NCBI RefSeq assembly: GCF_021502675.1
Contig: NZ_JAKFHA010000037.1
Location: 1-64,000, forward strand
Direction: 5' to 3'
Origin: Yinghuangia soli
GTDB lineage: Bacteria; Actinomycetota; Actinomycetes; Streptomycetales; Streptomycetaceae
Length of the DNA stretch: 64,000 bases
Below the pieces are notes generated by a model, which did not search any database, had not been told where the DNA came from, and saw only the letters and a list, made by a program, of their open reading frames with translations. Below are positions 16,218 to 24,700 of the stretch, one piece after another (within the stretch, counting starts at the first letter, position 1; every line of letters starts with the position of its first letter). A program made the position numbers and the translations under genes.

Positions 16218-19184
16218 CTAGCCCTCCGCGTCCGGAGCCGGAGGCAGTTGCGCCCGCACCGCCCGGAGGCGTTCGGCCGGGGCGGGGCAGCCGACCGCGG
16301 AGAGGGATGCGGCCGCTGCGTCCAGCCGTGCCCGGGCCGCGTGCGGGCGGTCCAGGCCGTAGGCCTCCACCGGGGCGGCCAGGCTCGCCATCTCGGCGTA
16401 TTCCTCGGCATGCCGCGGCAGCCCTGCGGCCAGCCGCTCGGCCTCGCTGCCCGCCGCCTCGACCGCCTCCGGGTACCGGCCCAGCCGGGTCAGGGCGTCG
16501 GCGGTCTGGGTGCGCGTGTACATCAGCTCCTGGCCGCGGTCGAACTCGCCGGTGTCGCCCGGGGCCGCCGCGACCACCTGGTCCGCCTCGGCGAACCGGG
16601 CCAGGACGGCGTCCGCGGTGGCCTCCGGGACCTCCCGACCCGCGCCCTCCAGGAGGTTCCACGCGGACGCCCGCAGCATCCGGACCAGGCCGCCGGTCAG
16701 GCCCAGCTCCCGCAGCAGCTCCATGCCGCGGCCGAAGGCCAGTTCGGCCTCCGTGTGCGCGCCCGCCTGGGCCAGCGCGTGCGCGGCCTCGGAGGTGAGC
16801 TGCATGCGGGTCTCGGTGTCGGCGCTCCGGTCGGCGTACCCGGCGGCCCGGGCGAAGGCGTGCGCGGCACCGGCCGCCTCGCCGATCTGCTGGAGGCAGC
16901 TGCCCAGCAGCCAGTAGCTCTCCATCAGCGGTGCCGGGTCGTCCGGCCCGACGAGCCGCTCGACCTCCGGCAGGGTCTCCTCCGCGACGGCCGCAGCATC
17001 CGCGGGGCGGCCCAGCCGGAGCAGTGCGTGCGCCATGCCCATCCGGCAGTTCGCGGCCAGGTCGGGGGCGTCGTGCGCATCGCACCAGTCCGCCGCCCGG
17101 CTCGCCTGCTCCACGGACTCCTCGAACCTGCCCTGCCCGGCGAGCGCCTTGGCGAGGTCCGCACGCAGCGGCCCGGACGGGATGCCGACGGAGGGGTACG
17201 TGTCGGCGAGGTCGGCGGCGCTGCGCAGGTCCGGTTCGGCTTCCTCGGCGGACCGGAACGCCAACAGCAACTGGCCGCGGATGCCCCGGGCATGGAGCGC
17301 ATCCCAGGGGCGCCCCGCCTTGTCCGCAAGCTCGACCGCGGTGCCGAAAGCGGCGAGGGCGGTGTCGTGGTCCCCGCGCTGCAGCGCCACTTGGCCCTGG
17401 AGTTCGTACGCGGTGATCCGGTGCTGCGCGAGACCGCTGCGGTCCGCTGCGTCTGCCACCGCGTCCACCGCTTCGGCCAGCCGGGCCCCGGCGGTCGGCT
17501 GCTCCTCCTCGGCGCTGCTCAGCGAGGCCAACTGCACCACCGCGGAGCAGCGCAGCACCCGGAAGTGGCTGCGCAGGTGCGCGGGGTCGTCCGCGGCGAG
17601 TGCGGCGGTGCGGGCGGCAAGGTCGGAGAAGTCCGGCAGCGGCACCACGGTCGCGGGCTGCGGACCGGCCGCGTCGGTGCCGCTGTGCCCGGCGCGGTCG
17701 TGCTGCGCTCCCAGGAACAGCGAGAGCCGGCTCATGGCCTGCGAGGCGGCGGCCTCCGCGGGCGAACCCGCGGCGTCGAACATCTCCGCCGCTTGGTCCT
17801 CCCAGGCGGCGGACTCGCGGTAGTCGTCGCGCAGCCGCGCCTGGTACGCGCTGTCGACGTGCACCATGGCGGCGTCGTGGAGCGGGAGTTCCTTGCCTGC
17901 GGCGTTCGCCGCCTCGGCGTACTGCCGCCACGCCTCGCTCATGTCCGGGTGGGCCTGGTCGTACAAGTCCTTGGCTCGGGCGGCCAGTTCTTCGAGGCCG
18001 AGGGCCGCGGGGGGTGCCGCGGCGGGTGCCGCGGGCGCGGGCGGAGCCGTCCGCGGTGCGGGCAGCACCGAACGCACGCCCAGCACCAGCCGCTCGGCCA
18101 GCGGCTCCTGACCGATCCGCTCGTGCATGCGGCGGGTGACCGCGTCCGTGCCGTTGCGCGTGTCGAACCGGGCGGTCAGCGACTCCATTTCGGAGCGGCA
18201 CAAGGCGAGCAGGTCGGCCGCCGTGCCGTCGGTGCCGGGTACGTCCGCGACCGGCATGCGGCCGTGCCCGGTCGCGGTCAGCCGGTTCAGCAGTACCGCG
18301 GCGCCTTCCAGGAAGCCCAGGTGGTCCAGGAGGTCGCTGGCGGGCCGGGCGAGCCAGCCGCGGTGCTCGGCGAGGATCTCCGCGCCGCGGCCTTCGTTGC
18401 CGGTCAGCGCGCAGAACTCGATGTGCTCGGCCACCGTGCTGTAGGTGCTGACCTTGCCGCGCACCTTGCGGTAGCCGCGCAGGTGGTGGCCGCGGGCCTC
18501 GTCGGCCCGGCCGAGCCGGACCAGCGGGAGCAGCGAAGCGCCCAGCGTGTACTGGGGTTCCTCGGCGCACGACAGCGCACCGGCCAGCGTGGGGGCGAAC
18601 AGGTCCAGGGCGCCCGCGTCGTCGCCCCTGCCCATGAGCCAGCGGCCCTGGGTGCGCCGCTCGCACGCGTCGCAGTCCGCGAGTTCCTCGCGGTCCGCGG
18701 CCAGCCACGCGGTGAAGGCCTGCTGTGCGGCGTCGTCGTCGCCGACGTGCCGGGCCAGGTAGAAGGCGTTCTGGTGCACCGGCCGCATGCTGTGCCCGGC
18801 GGTGCGGTAGCGGCGCTCCATCTCGGCCTGGTAGCCGCGGATTGTGGCGAGCGGCACCTCGGGGACCGCGAGCAGCGAGCTGGTGATCCACTTCAGATAC
18901 CAGAACAGCAGGTGGGTGAGCCGCTCGTCGAACTCGCCGGGCTGCTCGTCGTACAGCCGCAGCAGCCGGGCCATCGCCACCGGGCTCTTCGGCGACTCGC
19001 CGCCGTAGTTGTAGGCCTTGATCGCGCCGACCAGGCTGTACGCCAGGAGCTGCGGGCGGTCCAGGCGCGCGGCCGCGTCGACCAGGGCCTCGGCCCGTGC
19101 GGTGCGCGGTATGCCGTACGGCTGGTCGTCGTTCGCCGTGTAGGCGGCGAAGAAGGAGTCCTCGTCGGTGATTTCGTCGAACAT
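16218..19184 (-). CDS. Large tetratricopeptide-repeat protein (988 aa)
   Basis: A cytoplasmic, almost wholly helical protein without a signal peptide or membrane segment. The N-terminal half (about 1-330) is a helical region of unknown family. An Ala/Pro linker lies near 375-395. The second half is a run of TPR-like helical hairpins (for example QGQVALQRGDHDTALAAFGTAVELA, LAKALAGQGRFEESVEQASRAADW, LLRLGRPADAAAVAEETL). TPR arrays usually bind protein partners. It begins 11 bp after the stop of the Hsp90-family gene, with GGGGAG before the ATG; a GTG overlapping that stop is an alternative start. The tight pairing suggests a client adaptor or co-chaperone for that Hsp90. Confidence 0.88.
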   Translation of the reverse strand: MFDEITDEDSFFAAYTANDDQPYGIPRTARAEALVDAAARLDRPQLLAYSLVGAIKAYNYGGESPKSPVAMARLLRLYDEQPGEFDERLTHLLFWYLKWITSSLLAVPEVPLATIRGYQAEMERRYRTAGHSMRPVHQNAFYLARHVGDDDAAQQAFTAWLAADREELADCDACERRTQGRWLMGRGDDAGALDLFAPTLAGALSCAEEPQYTLGASLLPLVRLGRADEARGHHLRGYRKVRGKVSTYSTVAEHIEFCALTGNEGRGAEILAEHRGWLARPASDLLDHLGFLEGAAVLLNRLTATGHGRMPVADVPGTDGTAADLLALCRSEMESLTARFDTRNGTDAVTRRMHERIGQEPLAERLVLGVRSVLPAPRTAPPAPAAPAAAPPAALGLEELAARAKDLYDQAHPDMSEAWRQYAEAANAAGKELPLHDAAMVHVDSAYQARLRDDYRESAAWEDQAAEMFDAAGSPAEAAASQAMSRLSLFLGAQHDRAGHSGTDAAGPQPATVVPLPDFSDLAARTAALAADDPAHLRSHFRVLRCSAVVQLASLSSAEEEQPTAGARLAEAVDAVADAADRSGLAQHRITAYELQGQVALQRGDHDTALAAFGTAVELADKAGRPWDALHARGIRGQLLLAFRSAEEAEPDLRSAADLADTYPSVGIPSGPLRADLAKALAGQGRFEESVEQASRAADWCDAHDAPDLAANCRMGMAHALLRLGRPADAAAVAEETLPEVERLVGPDDPAPLMESYWLLGSCLQQIGEAAGAAHAFARAAGYADRSADTETRMQLTSEAAHALAQAGAHTEAELAFGRGMELLRELGLTGGLVRMLRASAWNLLEGAGREVPEATADAVLARFAEADQVVAAAPGDTGEFDRGQELMYTRTQTADALTRLGRYPEAVEAAGSEAERLAAGLPRHAEEYAEMASLAAPVEAYGLDRPHAARARLDAAAASLSAVGCPAPAERLRAVRAQLPPAPDAEG

Positions 19185-19195
19185 GCCGCTCCCCG

Positions 19196-21082
19196 TCACT
19201 TCTCGTCGGCCGGGCCGGCCGGGTCGGCTGCCGCCCCGCCTGCCGTGTTGTCCACCGCGCGCTCCAGCAGCCCCAGGAACGACCGGTTCAGCAGCGTGCT
19301 CTCCTGCGCGGAGAGCGGGCGGCGGCTGAGCAGCAGCGCCTGCCCGTACAGTCCCTCGACCGTGGTCCGGGCCAGTTCCTCGTCGGGCACCGTCAGGATG
19401 CGGCGCACCAGCGGGTTGAGGTGGTTGAGCACCAGGCGCGCCTGCGGGGCGTCGCCGCGCAGCGCGCCGAGGATGCCGGCCCACAGGTCGTCGCCCGCGC
19501 TCGCCGCGGCCGATTCGGCCTGCGCGCGGGTGCGTTCGTTGCGCTCGTCGCGGCCGTCCAGCAGCAGCGCGGGCACCGCGACCGGGTGGAACGTGCGCAG
19601 CGAGGGCTCGCACTCCAGCGGTGCGAGCACCGTGCGGGCCAGCGCCAGGAAGTCCCCGGCGGCCAGTTCCACGAACGGGTCGACCGGGTCGAGGTGCGCG
19701 GTGACGGTGTCGGGGTCGAGCCGGTCGACGACCGTCCCGGGGCGCAGCGCCGGCAGCCGGCCCACCAGGTCGGCGTCGTACGTGTAGCCGCCGTTGACCA
19801 CGCCGAGTCCGGCGGCCGCGGCGATCGGGGCGATCTGCCGGAACTCCTCGACGGTGTCGGTGATGTGCACGACCCGGTGCCGGCCGGCGAACTCGTCGAG
19901 GCTCACCCGGCCGTCGGTGGTCTCGAACGGCAGCCAGGGCAGCATGAGTTCGAGCAGCTCGTCGTCGTGCCGGGCCATCGCCTTCACGCCGAGGTGGTGC
20001 ACCGCGAGGAACCGGCCGAGCCGCTCGGGTTCGTGCGCGGCCAGCCCGGTCAGCCAGCTGCGGAGGCCCGCTCCGAGGGCGTCGCGCACCGCGGCCAGCG
20101 CCTCGTCGTCGTACAGGCTCTCGCGCGAGGCGGTCGGCCGCAGCGCCTCGGTGTCCACCGCGCAGCGCACGAAGAACGCCCAGTCCGGCAGCAGGGTGTC
20201 GGCCGACTCGGTGAGCAGCATGCCCTTGAGGTGCACGCGGTGCTTGCCGCGCATCGCGGGGCTGACCGCGGAGGGCAGGACGAAGGCGGCGCCGCGCACG
20301 CCCGCGAGCGGGACGGACAGGTCGATGACGTCCAGCGGGGCGAAGCCGAGCGTCTCGGTGCAGTAGCGGGCGAGCGCGGAGTGCCGGGACTCCGGGGTCG
20401 GGTACTCGCGGTCCCATACCGCCGGGGTGTCGGTGACCAGGCTGGTCCGGCCGGTCTCGTCGGCGACCGTGATGTCGTACGGCAGCAGGCCGCCGAAGTC
20501 CCGGGCCAGGTCGAGCACGCGGTCCGCGGCGAACCACTCCTCGCTGCCGCGACGCGGCGTGAGGAGCACCGTGGTGCCCGGCTCGGGGCGCGCGTCGGCG
20601 GGCAGTACGCGAACCGCGTAGCGGCCGTCGGCGCGGGCCCGCCACTCGACCGGCGGGGCGTCCGGGGTGCCCGCCGAGCGGGTCACCACGGTGATCTCGT
20701 CGGCGACCACGAAGCAGGCGAGCAGGCCGATGCCGAACTGGCCGAGGTAGTCGCGCCGGGCGGTCTCCAGCGCATCGCGCTTGGAGCTGCGGCCGATGGT
20801 GGCCAGGAACCGGTGGACGTCCTCTTCGGTGAGGCCGATGCCGGAGTCCTCGACGCGCAGCCCGCCGCCGGCCGCGGTGAGCCGGATCGCGGCCGGCGCG
20901 GCCGGGTCCGCGGCCCGCCGGGCGGTGATCGCGTCGATCCCGTTCTGCAGCAGTTCGCGCAGGTAGACGCGCGGGCTGGAGTACAGGTGGTGGGACAGCA
21001 GGTCGACGAGACCGCGCAGGTCGACCTGGAACGTGTGGTCGGCGGCCGGGGGAGTCGCGCGGTCGGCGTCTGCGTTGCTCAT
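19196..21082 (-). CDS. Hsp90-family (HtpG-like) ATPase (628 aa)
   Basis: A GHKL-fold chaperone ATPase. The Bergerat site is present: the catalytic Glu and Asn/Asp in RELLQNGIDAI, the Asp-Gly pair in VEDSGIGLTEED, and GQFGIGLLACF in the lid region. The middle-domain arginine is suggested by RPTASRESLYDD. Length matches HtpG, but motif details diverge from the usual ELISNASDA and DNGIGM, which points to a separate subfamily. The C-terminus ends in acidic DEK and has no eukaryotic MEEVD tail. The ATG of MSNADADRA was chosen because upstream in-frame codons run into the repeat array. It is followed directly by a large TPR protein gene. Confidence 0.92.
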   Translation of the reverse strand: MSNADADRATPPAADHTFQVDLRGLVDLLSHHLYSSPRVYLRELLQNGIDAITARRAADPAAPAAIRLTAAGGGLRVEDSGIGLTEEDVHRFLATIGRSSKRDALETARRDYLGQFGIGLLACFVVADEITVVTRSAGTPDAPPVEWRARADGRYAVRVLPADARPEPGTTVLLTPRRGSEEWFAADRVLDLARDFGGLLPYDITVADETGRTSLVTDTPAVWDREYPTPESRHSALARYCTETLGFAPLDVIDLSVPLAGVRGAAFVLPSAVSPAMRGKHRVHLKGMLLTESADTLLPDWAFFVRCAVDTEALRPTASRESLYDDEALAAVRDALGAGLRSWLTGLAAHEPERLGRFLAVHHLGVKAMARHDDELLELMLPWLPFETTDGRVSLDEFAGRHRVVHITDTVEEFRQIAPIAAAAGLGVVNGGYTYDADLVGRLPALRPGTVVDRLDPDTVTAHLDPVDPFVELAAGDFLALARTVLAPLECEPSLRTFHPVAVPALLLDGRDERNERTRAQAESAAASAGDDLWAGILGALRGDAPQARLVLNHLNPLVRRILTVPDEELARTTVEGLYGQALLLSRRPLSAQESTLLNRSFLGLLERAVDNTAGGAAADPAGPADEK

Positions 21083-21133
21083 GGCTGTCGATGATGTCCT
21101 GTCCGGCCGACAGGAAGCCACCGGGATACGGGG

Positions 21134-21171
21134 TGGATCCACCCTGGATCCAAGAGGTGGATCCAGGGTGG
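21134..21171. promoter_or_regulatory. Three-copy TGGATCCA array with a 14-bp inverted repeat
   Basis: TGGATCCA occurs at 21134-21141, 21145-21152 and 21158-21165, spaced 11 and 13 bp, about one helical turn apart. The last two form perfect 14-base arms (21139-21152 and 21158-21171) around AGAGG. It lies 52-89 bp upstream of the Hsp90 gene and 15 bp after the LCP gene end. It could be a terminator hairpin for the LCP gene, an operator for the Hsp90 gene, or both. Confidence 0.6.
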
Positions 21172-21185
21172 TTCCCGGTGCGCGG

Positions 21186-22667
21186 TCAGCGCGGTGCGGG
21201 CTGCCCCGCGCGCAGGGCGTCGAACAGCGCCTTCGCCTTGGCGTCGTCCCACTGGACGGCGGATCCGACCGGGGACTTGAAGTCCGGGTTCTTGATCGGG
21301 ACGGTGATGGTGCCGCCGCTCCCGCCGGACAGCGAGCCCATGTCCTTGAAGAGCCCGTACAGGTCGAAGATCCCCGAGTCGTCGTCGACGATCACCGCAC
21401 CCAGGCTGGCGTCCGCCATCGGGAAGCCCTTGAACGGGTTGAGCAGCACCGACGGCGACTTGGCCTTGTGCGCCAGCGCGGCGAGGAACTGCTGCTGGCG
21501 CTGCATGCGGCCGAGGTCCGAGGTCGGGTCGAAGTAGCGGGCGCGCACGAACGACAGCGACTGCTGGCCGTTGAGCGTCTGGCAGCCGGCAGGCAGGTCG
21601 GCACCGGACTTCTCGTCCTTGATCGGCGTCTTGAGGCACATGTCCACGCCGTCGAGCGAGTCGACGATGCCCACGAAGCCGCCGAAGCCGACCTCGGCGT
21701 AGTGGTCCAGGCGCATCCCGGTGGCCATCTCGACGGTCTGCGCGAGCAGCGGCGCACCGCCGAGCGCGTAGGCCGCGTTCAGCTTGTTCTTCTGCGCCTT
21801 GACCGGGGTCTTGCCGCCGTCGTACGCCGGGATCTGCACGTACGAGTCGCGCGGCAGGCTGATGAGCGTGGTGCCGCCCTCACCCTTGTGCAGCAGCATC
21901 ATCGAGTCGGTGCGCTTGCCCGCGGCGTTGCCGGTCTTGAGGTCCTTCTTCTCCTCCTTGGACAGGCCTTCGCGGCTGTCCGAGCCGACGATCAGCCACG
22001 TGGTGCCCGCGGTCGCGGCCGGGCGGCCCTCGTAGTTCCGCAGCACGTCCTCGTGGCGGATCTTCGAGTCCAGCCAGAAGTAGGTGCCGGTCAGGAAGAG
22101 CAGGACGACGGCGAGGAACACCGTCACGCCGATCAGGATGCGCTTCTTCCAGTTCGGCGGGCCCGCGGCGCGGCGCCGCGGACCGCCCTCGCCGGGGCGG
22201 CGCGGGCCGCCGGGTCCGTCCGGACCGCCGGGGCCGTCGGGCCGGTCGGGACCGGCAGGACGGGTGGCAGGCCGCGGCGGCGGGGCCACGGGGTCGGACG
22301 CCGGTGCGGCGGGTGCCGCGGCCTGGTGCAGAGGCGGCTGCGGAGGGTATCCGGACTGGCCGCGTCCCGGCATGACCTGGGTGGGCTGCGCGTCCGGCGA
22401 ACCGGGCGCGGCCGCGGGGCGCGGCGGCACGCCGGGGCCGGACTGCTGCGCGCCCGGGCTGCCCGGTGCCGGGATGGTGCCGGCCGGGCGGTCCGGCAGC
22501 GTGCCGGGCGGGGCTATGGGGCGGCCGTAGCGGTCCCGGGGCAGCACCGCCGTCGGCTCGGCCTCGGGCGTGCCGGCCGGCCCGGACGGCGGGGTGTCCC
22601 GTCCGTCGCGGCGCGGGCCCCCGCGCAGCCCGTCATCCTCGGCCCATCCGGGCGGCCATGAGTTCAT
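21186..22667 (-). CDS. LytR-CpsA-Psr (LCP) glycopolymer ligase (493 aa)
   Basis: LCP enzymes move polyprenyl-diphosphate-linked glycopolymers onto peptidoglycan outside the membrane. A long Pro/Gly-rich cytoplasmic N-terminus (1-172) precedes one membrane helix (about 176-199). The LCP domain (about 215-395) includes LIVGSDSREG (first catalytic Asp/Arg set), SLPRDSYV, NAAYALGGAPLL and SFVRARYFDP. No LytR_C domain follows; the protein ends in a short domain and lacks the C-terminal cysteine found in the other five LCP proteins here. The ATG is used as first in frame. An imperfect 37-bp inverted repeat lies at 22710-22746 upstream. Confidence 0.93.
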   Translation of the reverse strand: MNSWPPGWAEDDGLRGGPRRDGRDTPPSGPAGTPEAEPTAVLPRDRYGRPIAPPGTLPDRPAGTIPAPGSPGAQQSGPGVPPRPAAAPGSPDAQPTQVMPGRGQSGYPPQPPLHQAAAPAAPASDPVAPPPRPATRPAGPDRPDGPGGPDGPGGPRRPGEGGPRRRAAGPPNWKKRILIGVTVFLAVVLLFLTGTYFWLDSKIRHEDVLRNYEGRPAATAGTTWLIVGSDSREGLSKEEKKDLKTGNAAGKRTDSMMLLHKGEGGTTLISLPRDSYVQIPAYDGGKTPVKAQKNKLNAAYALGGAPLLAQTVEMATGMRLDHYAEVGFGGFVGIVDSLDGVDMCLKTPIKDEKSGADLPAGCQTLNGQQSLSFVRARYFDPTSDLGRMQRQQQFLAALAHKAKSPSVLLNPFKGFPMADASLGAVIVDDDSGIFDLYGLFKDMGSLSGGSGGTITVPIKNPDFKSPVGSAVQWDDAKAKALFDALRAGQPAPR

Positions 22668-22709
22668 GGATACGAAACTGCCACCGCGCGGGCATGCCGG
22701 GCAAACCCC

Positions 22710-22746
22710 GTACCGGCCCAGGACACATCTGTGGCCTGGTTGGTAC
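22710..22746. repeat. Imperfect inverted repeat upstream of an LCP gene
   Basis: GTACC...GGTAC outer arms, CCAGG/CCTGG middle arms and CACA/TGTG inner arms pair with small internal mismatches, 43-79 bp before the start at 22667. This is a candidate operator or leader hairpin. Confidence 0.35.
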
Positions 22747-22811
22747 GGCTGTGTCCGCTTGTTGACCCTCTTTCTCTTCCGGTCTCCGGCTCGGCCCGGG
22801 CGGCCCGGGCC

Positions 22812-24350
22812 CTACTTGCAGACGACCTTGTCGCCGGTGGTCGCGCTGATCGCGGGGGACGGGCTGCCGGTCCCAGCCGCCCCCGGGGTGCGGTCCGGCC
22901 CGGAGCTGCTCGCGCCGGCGCCCGGCGAAGGCGGCGCGGCGACCGGGGTGACCCCGGTGTAGGACGCGCCGACCACGACCTCGATGGTGCGGCCGAGGCC
23001 CTCGACGGGCTGCAGGCGCGAACCGGGCAGCGCGGCCGCCACGGTCTGCACCGAGCGGTCCCAGCGCGGGTCGTACCGGATCAGCGTCTGCGCGGCGTCG
23101 GTGATGCCGAGCGCCTGGCCGCCGCGGGCCGCGGCGCTCATCTTGAACCCGGCCGCGGACAGGTCGGTGTGCGCCCGGCCGCCCAGCCCCTGGGTGCCGG
23201 TGCCGTTGTAGACCTGCAGCCAGATGTCGGCGGGGGCGACCTCGACCGCCACCGCGCCGGGCGACGCCGAGCCGGTCGGTTTGCCCTTGTCCGCCTTCGG
23301 CGGGGCCAGCACGTCGCGGTCGTCGCGGATGGCGTCGAAGAGCACGCGCGCACCCGGCTCGTCCCACAGCACCGTCGAACCCCAGTCCTTGACCGGGTGG
23401 TCCATGGTCTTGAGCGGGATCTGCGCGTACGTGACGCCGGAGTTCGACAGCCCCTTCATCTTGGTGCCCAGGTCGAGCAGGCCCTTGACGCTGAGCTTCT
23501 CGTCGACGGTGATCGAGCCGAACACCGCGTCCAGGACGCCCTGCAGCTTGACCGGATTGGTCAGCGTGCCGGTGCTGGTGGCCCGGGCCAGCACCTGGCT
23601 CATGAACTTCTGCTGGCGCTGGGTGCGGCCGATGTCGCCGGTCGGGTCGCTGGACAGGTAGCGGGCCCGGACGTACTGCAGCGACTTCACGCCGTCCAGG
23701 TGCGTGGTGCCGGCCGGCAGGTCCAGGCCGGACTTGGGGTCCTTGAGCGGGATGGGCGTGCACATGTCGACGCCCCCGAGCTTGTCCACGACGCCCACGA
23801 ACGCCAGGAAGTTGACCTCTATGTAGTGGTCGATCCGGATGTTGGTGGCGCGCTCGACGGTGGCGACCGTCAGGGCCGCGCCGCCCAGCGTGTAGGCCGC
23901 GTTGATCTTGCCCTTGGACTCGCCCGCGTCCTTGCCCGTGGTCTTGTCCTTGTGCGCGGGGAAGGTGACGTAGCTGTCCCGCGGGATGCTCACCACGGTC
24001 GCCTTGTCCCGCTTGGCGTTCAGGTGGACGATCATCATCGTGTCCGTGCAGTCGCAGCTTTCGCCGCCGGCATGCAGCTGGTTGAGCGTGCTGCGCGGCA
24101 CGCCTTCCCGGCTGTCGGTGCCCACGATGAGGAAGTTGAGGTCGCCGGACGCACCGGTGTCCGGCCGGTCGCCGGAACCGGAGAACGGGTCCACGCGGTT
24201 GAGCTTGCCGTCCATGTACTTGACCCAGGCCCAGCCGATGCCGCTGGTCAGCAGGACCAGGACGGCCAGGAAACCGGTCACCGACATGGCCCATCTGCGG
24301 ACCGGGGGGCCGGGGGGCTGCGTACGGCCTGCCGTGCTGCGCGTCGCCAT
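22812..24350 (-). CDS. LCP ligase with LytR_C domain (512 aa)
   Basis: The short cytoplasmic N-terminus is followed by a membrane helix (about 21-43). The LCP domain (about 70-290) carries LIVGTDSREG, VSIPRDSYV, NAAYTLGGAAL, IRIDHYIEVNF and YVRARYLSSDPTGDIGRTQRQQ. A C-terminal LytR_C-like domain (IWLQVYNGTGTQGLGG onward, about 365-455) and a Ser/Gly-rich tail end in DKVVCK. Upstream in-frame codons are basic and low-complexity, so the ATG of MATRST is preferred, with GGAGGGG about 11 bp before it. It should act on the outer membrane face. It is divergent from the glycosyltransferase operon at 24701, sharing a 350-bp region. Confidence 0.93.
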   Translation of the reverse strand: MATRSTAGRTQPPGPPVRRWAMSVTGFLAVLVLLTSGIGWAWVKYMDGKLNRVDPFSGSGDRPDTGASGDLNFLIVGTDSREGVPRSTLNQLHAGGESCDCTDTMMIVHLNAKRDKATVVSIPRDSYVTFPAHKDKTTGKDAGESKGKINAAYTLGGAALTVATVERATNIRIDHYIEVNFLAFVGVVDKLGGVDMCTPIPLKDPKSGLDLPAGTTHLDGVKSLQYVRARYLSSDPTGDIGRTQRQQKFMSQVLARATSTGTLTNPVKLQGVLDAVFGSITVDEKLSVKGLLDLGTKMKGLSNSGVTYAQIPLKTMDHPVKDWGSTVLWDEPGARVLFDAIRDDRDVLAPPKADKGKPTGSASPGAVAVEVAPADIWLQVYNGTGTQGLGGRAHTDLSAAGFKMSAAARGGQALGITDAAQTLIRYDPRWDRSVQTVAAALPGSRLQPVEGLGRTIEVVVGASYTGVTPVAAPPSPGAGASSSGPDRTPGAAGTGSPSPAISATTGDKVVCK

Positions 24351-24700
24351 GCCCTGCTCTTCCCCTCCTGCCGCCGGTCCGATCGCCCGCACCTGCGGCA
24401 GGCCCTCGAAAGAGGGACGTCGGCGCTGCGGCAACCGGTTGCGCCCCGGGGTGGCATTTGCCGGGAAAACACCGGAATTGCCGTGGTTGCCGTCCTTCGG
24501 CGGGCCCGGACGCGGATTACCCACCTTAGGGTGACGTTCGCGGGCGGTCGGAGCAGGCGCGCCGGGCTCCGGGACCCGGATCGGCGCCTCGCCTGCGGGC
24601 CTGCGCGGCCCGGCCGCGGGACGAACAGGAACCGGTCTCTCCGCTTTCTTCGGTGGACGGTGCCAACGTCCGGGGGCATCGGCAGTACGCTCGGGTTCCG
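24351..24700. other. 350-bp divergent promoter region, no gene
   Basis: Lies between an LCP gene (leftward) and the glycosyltransferase operon (rightward). The motif TACGCT (24686-24691), 9 bp before the ATG of the rightward gene, is a likely -10 box. A TCACCCTAAGG-type stretch on the minus strand near 24525-24535 may belong to the LCP promoter. No open frame with good codon bias is seen. Confidence 0.55.

Noticed and set aside
15709-18891. A 1060-codon minus-strand frame across the TPR gene
   Set aside because: It is Arg/Pro/Gly-rich nonsense in a second frame. The TPR protein frame shows repeats and correct third-base bias.
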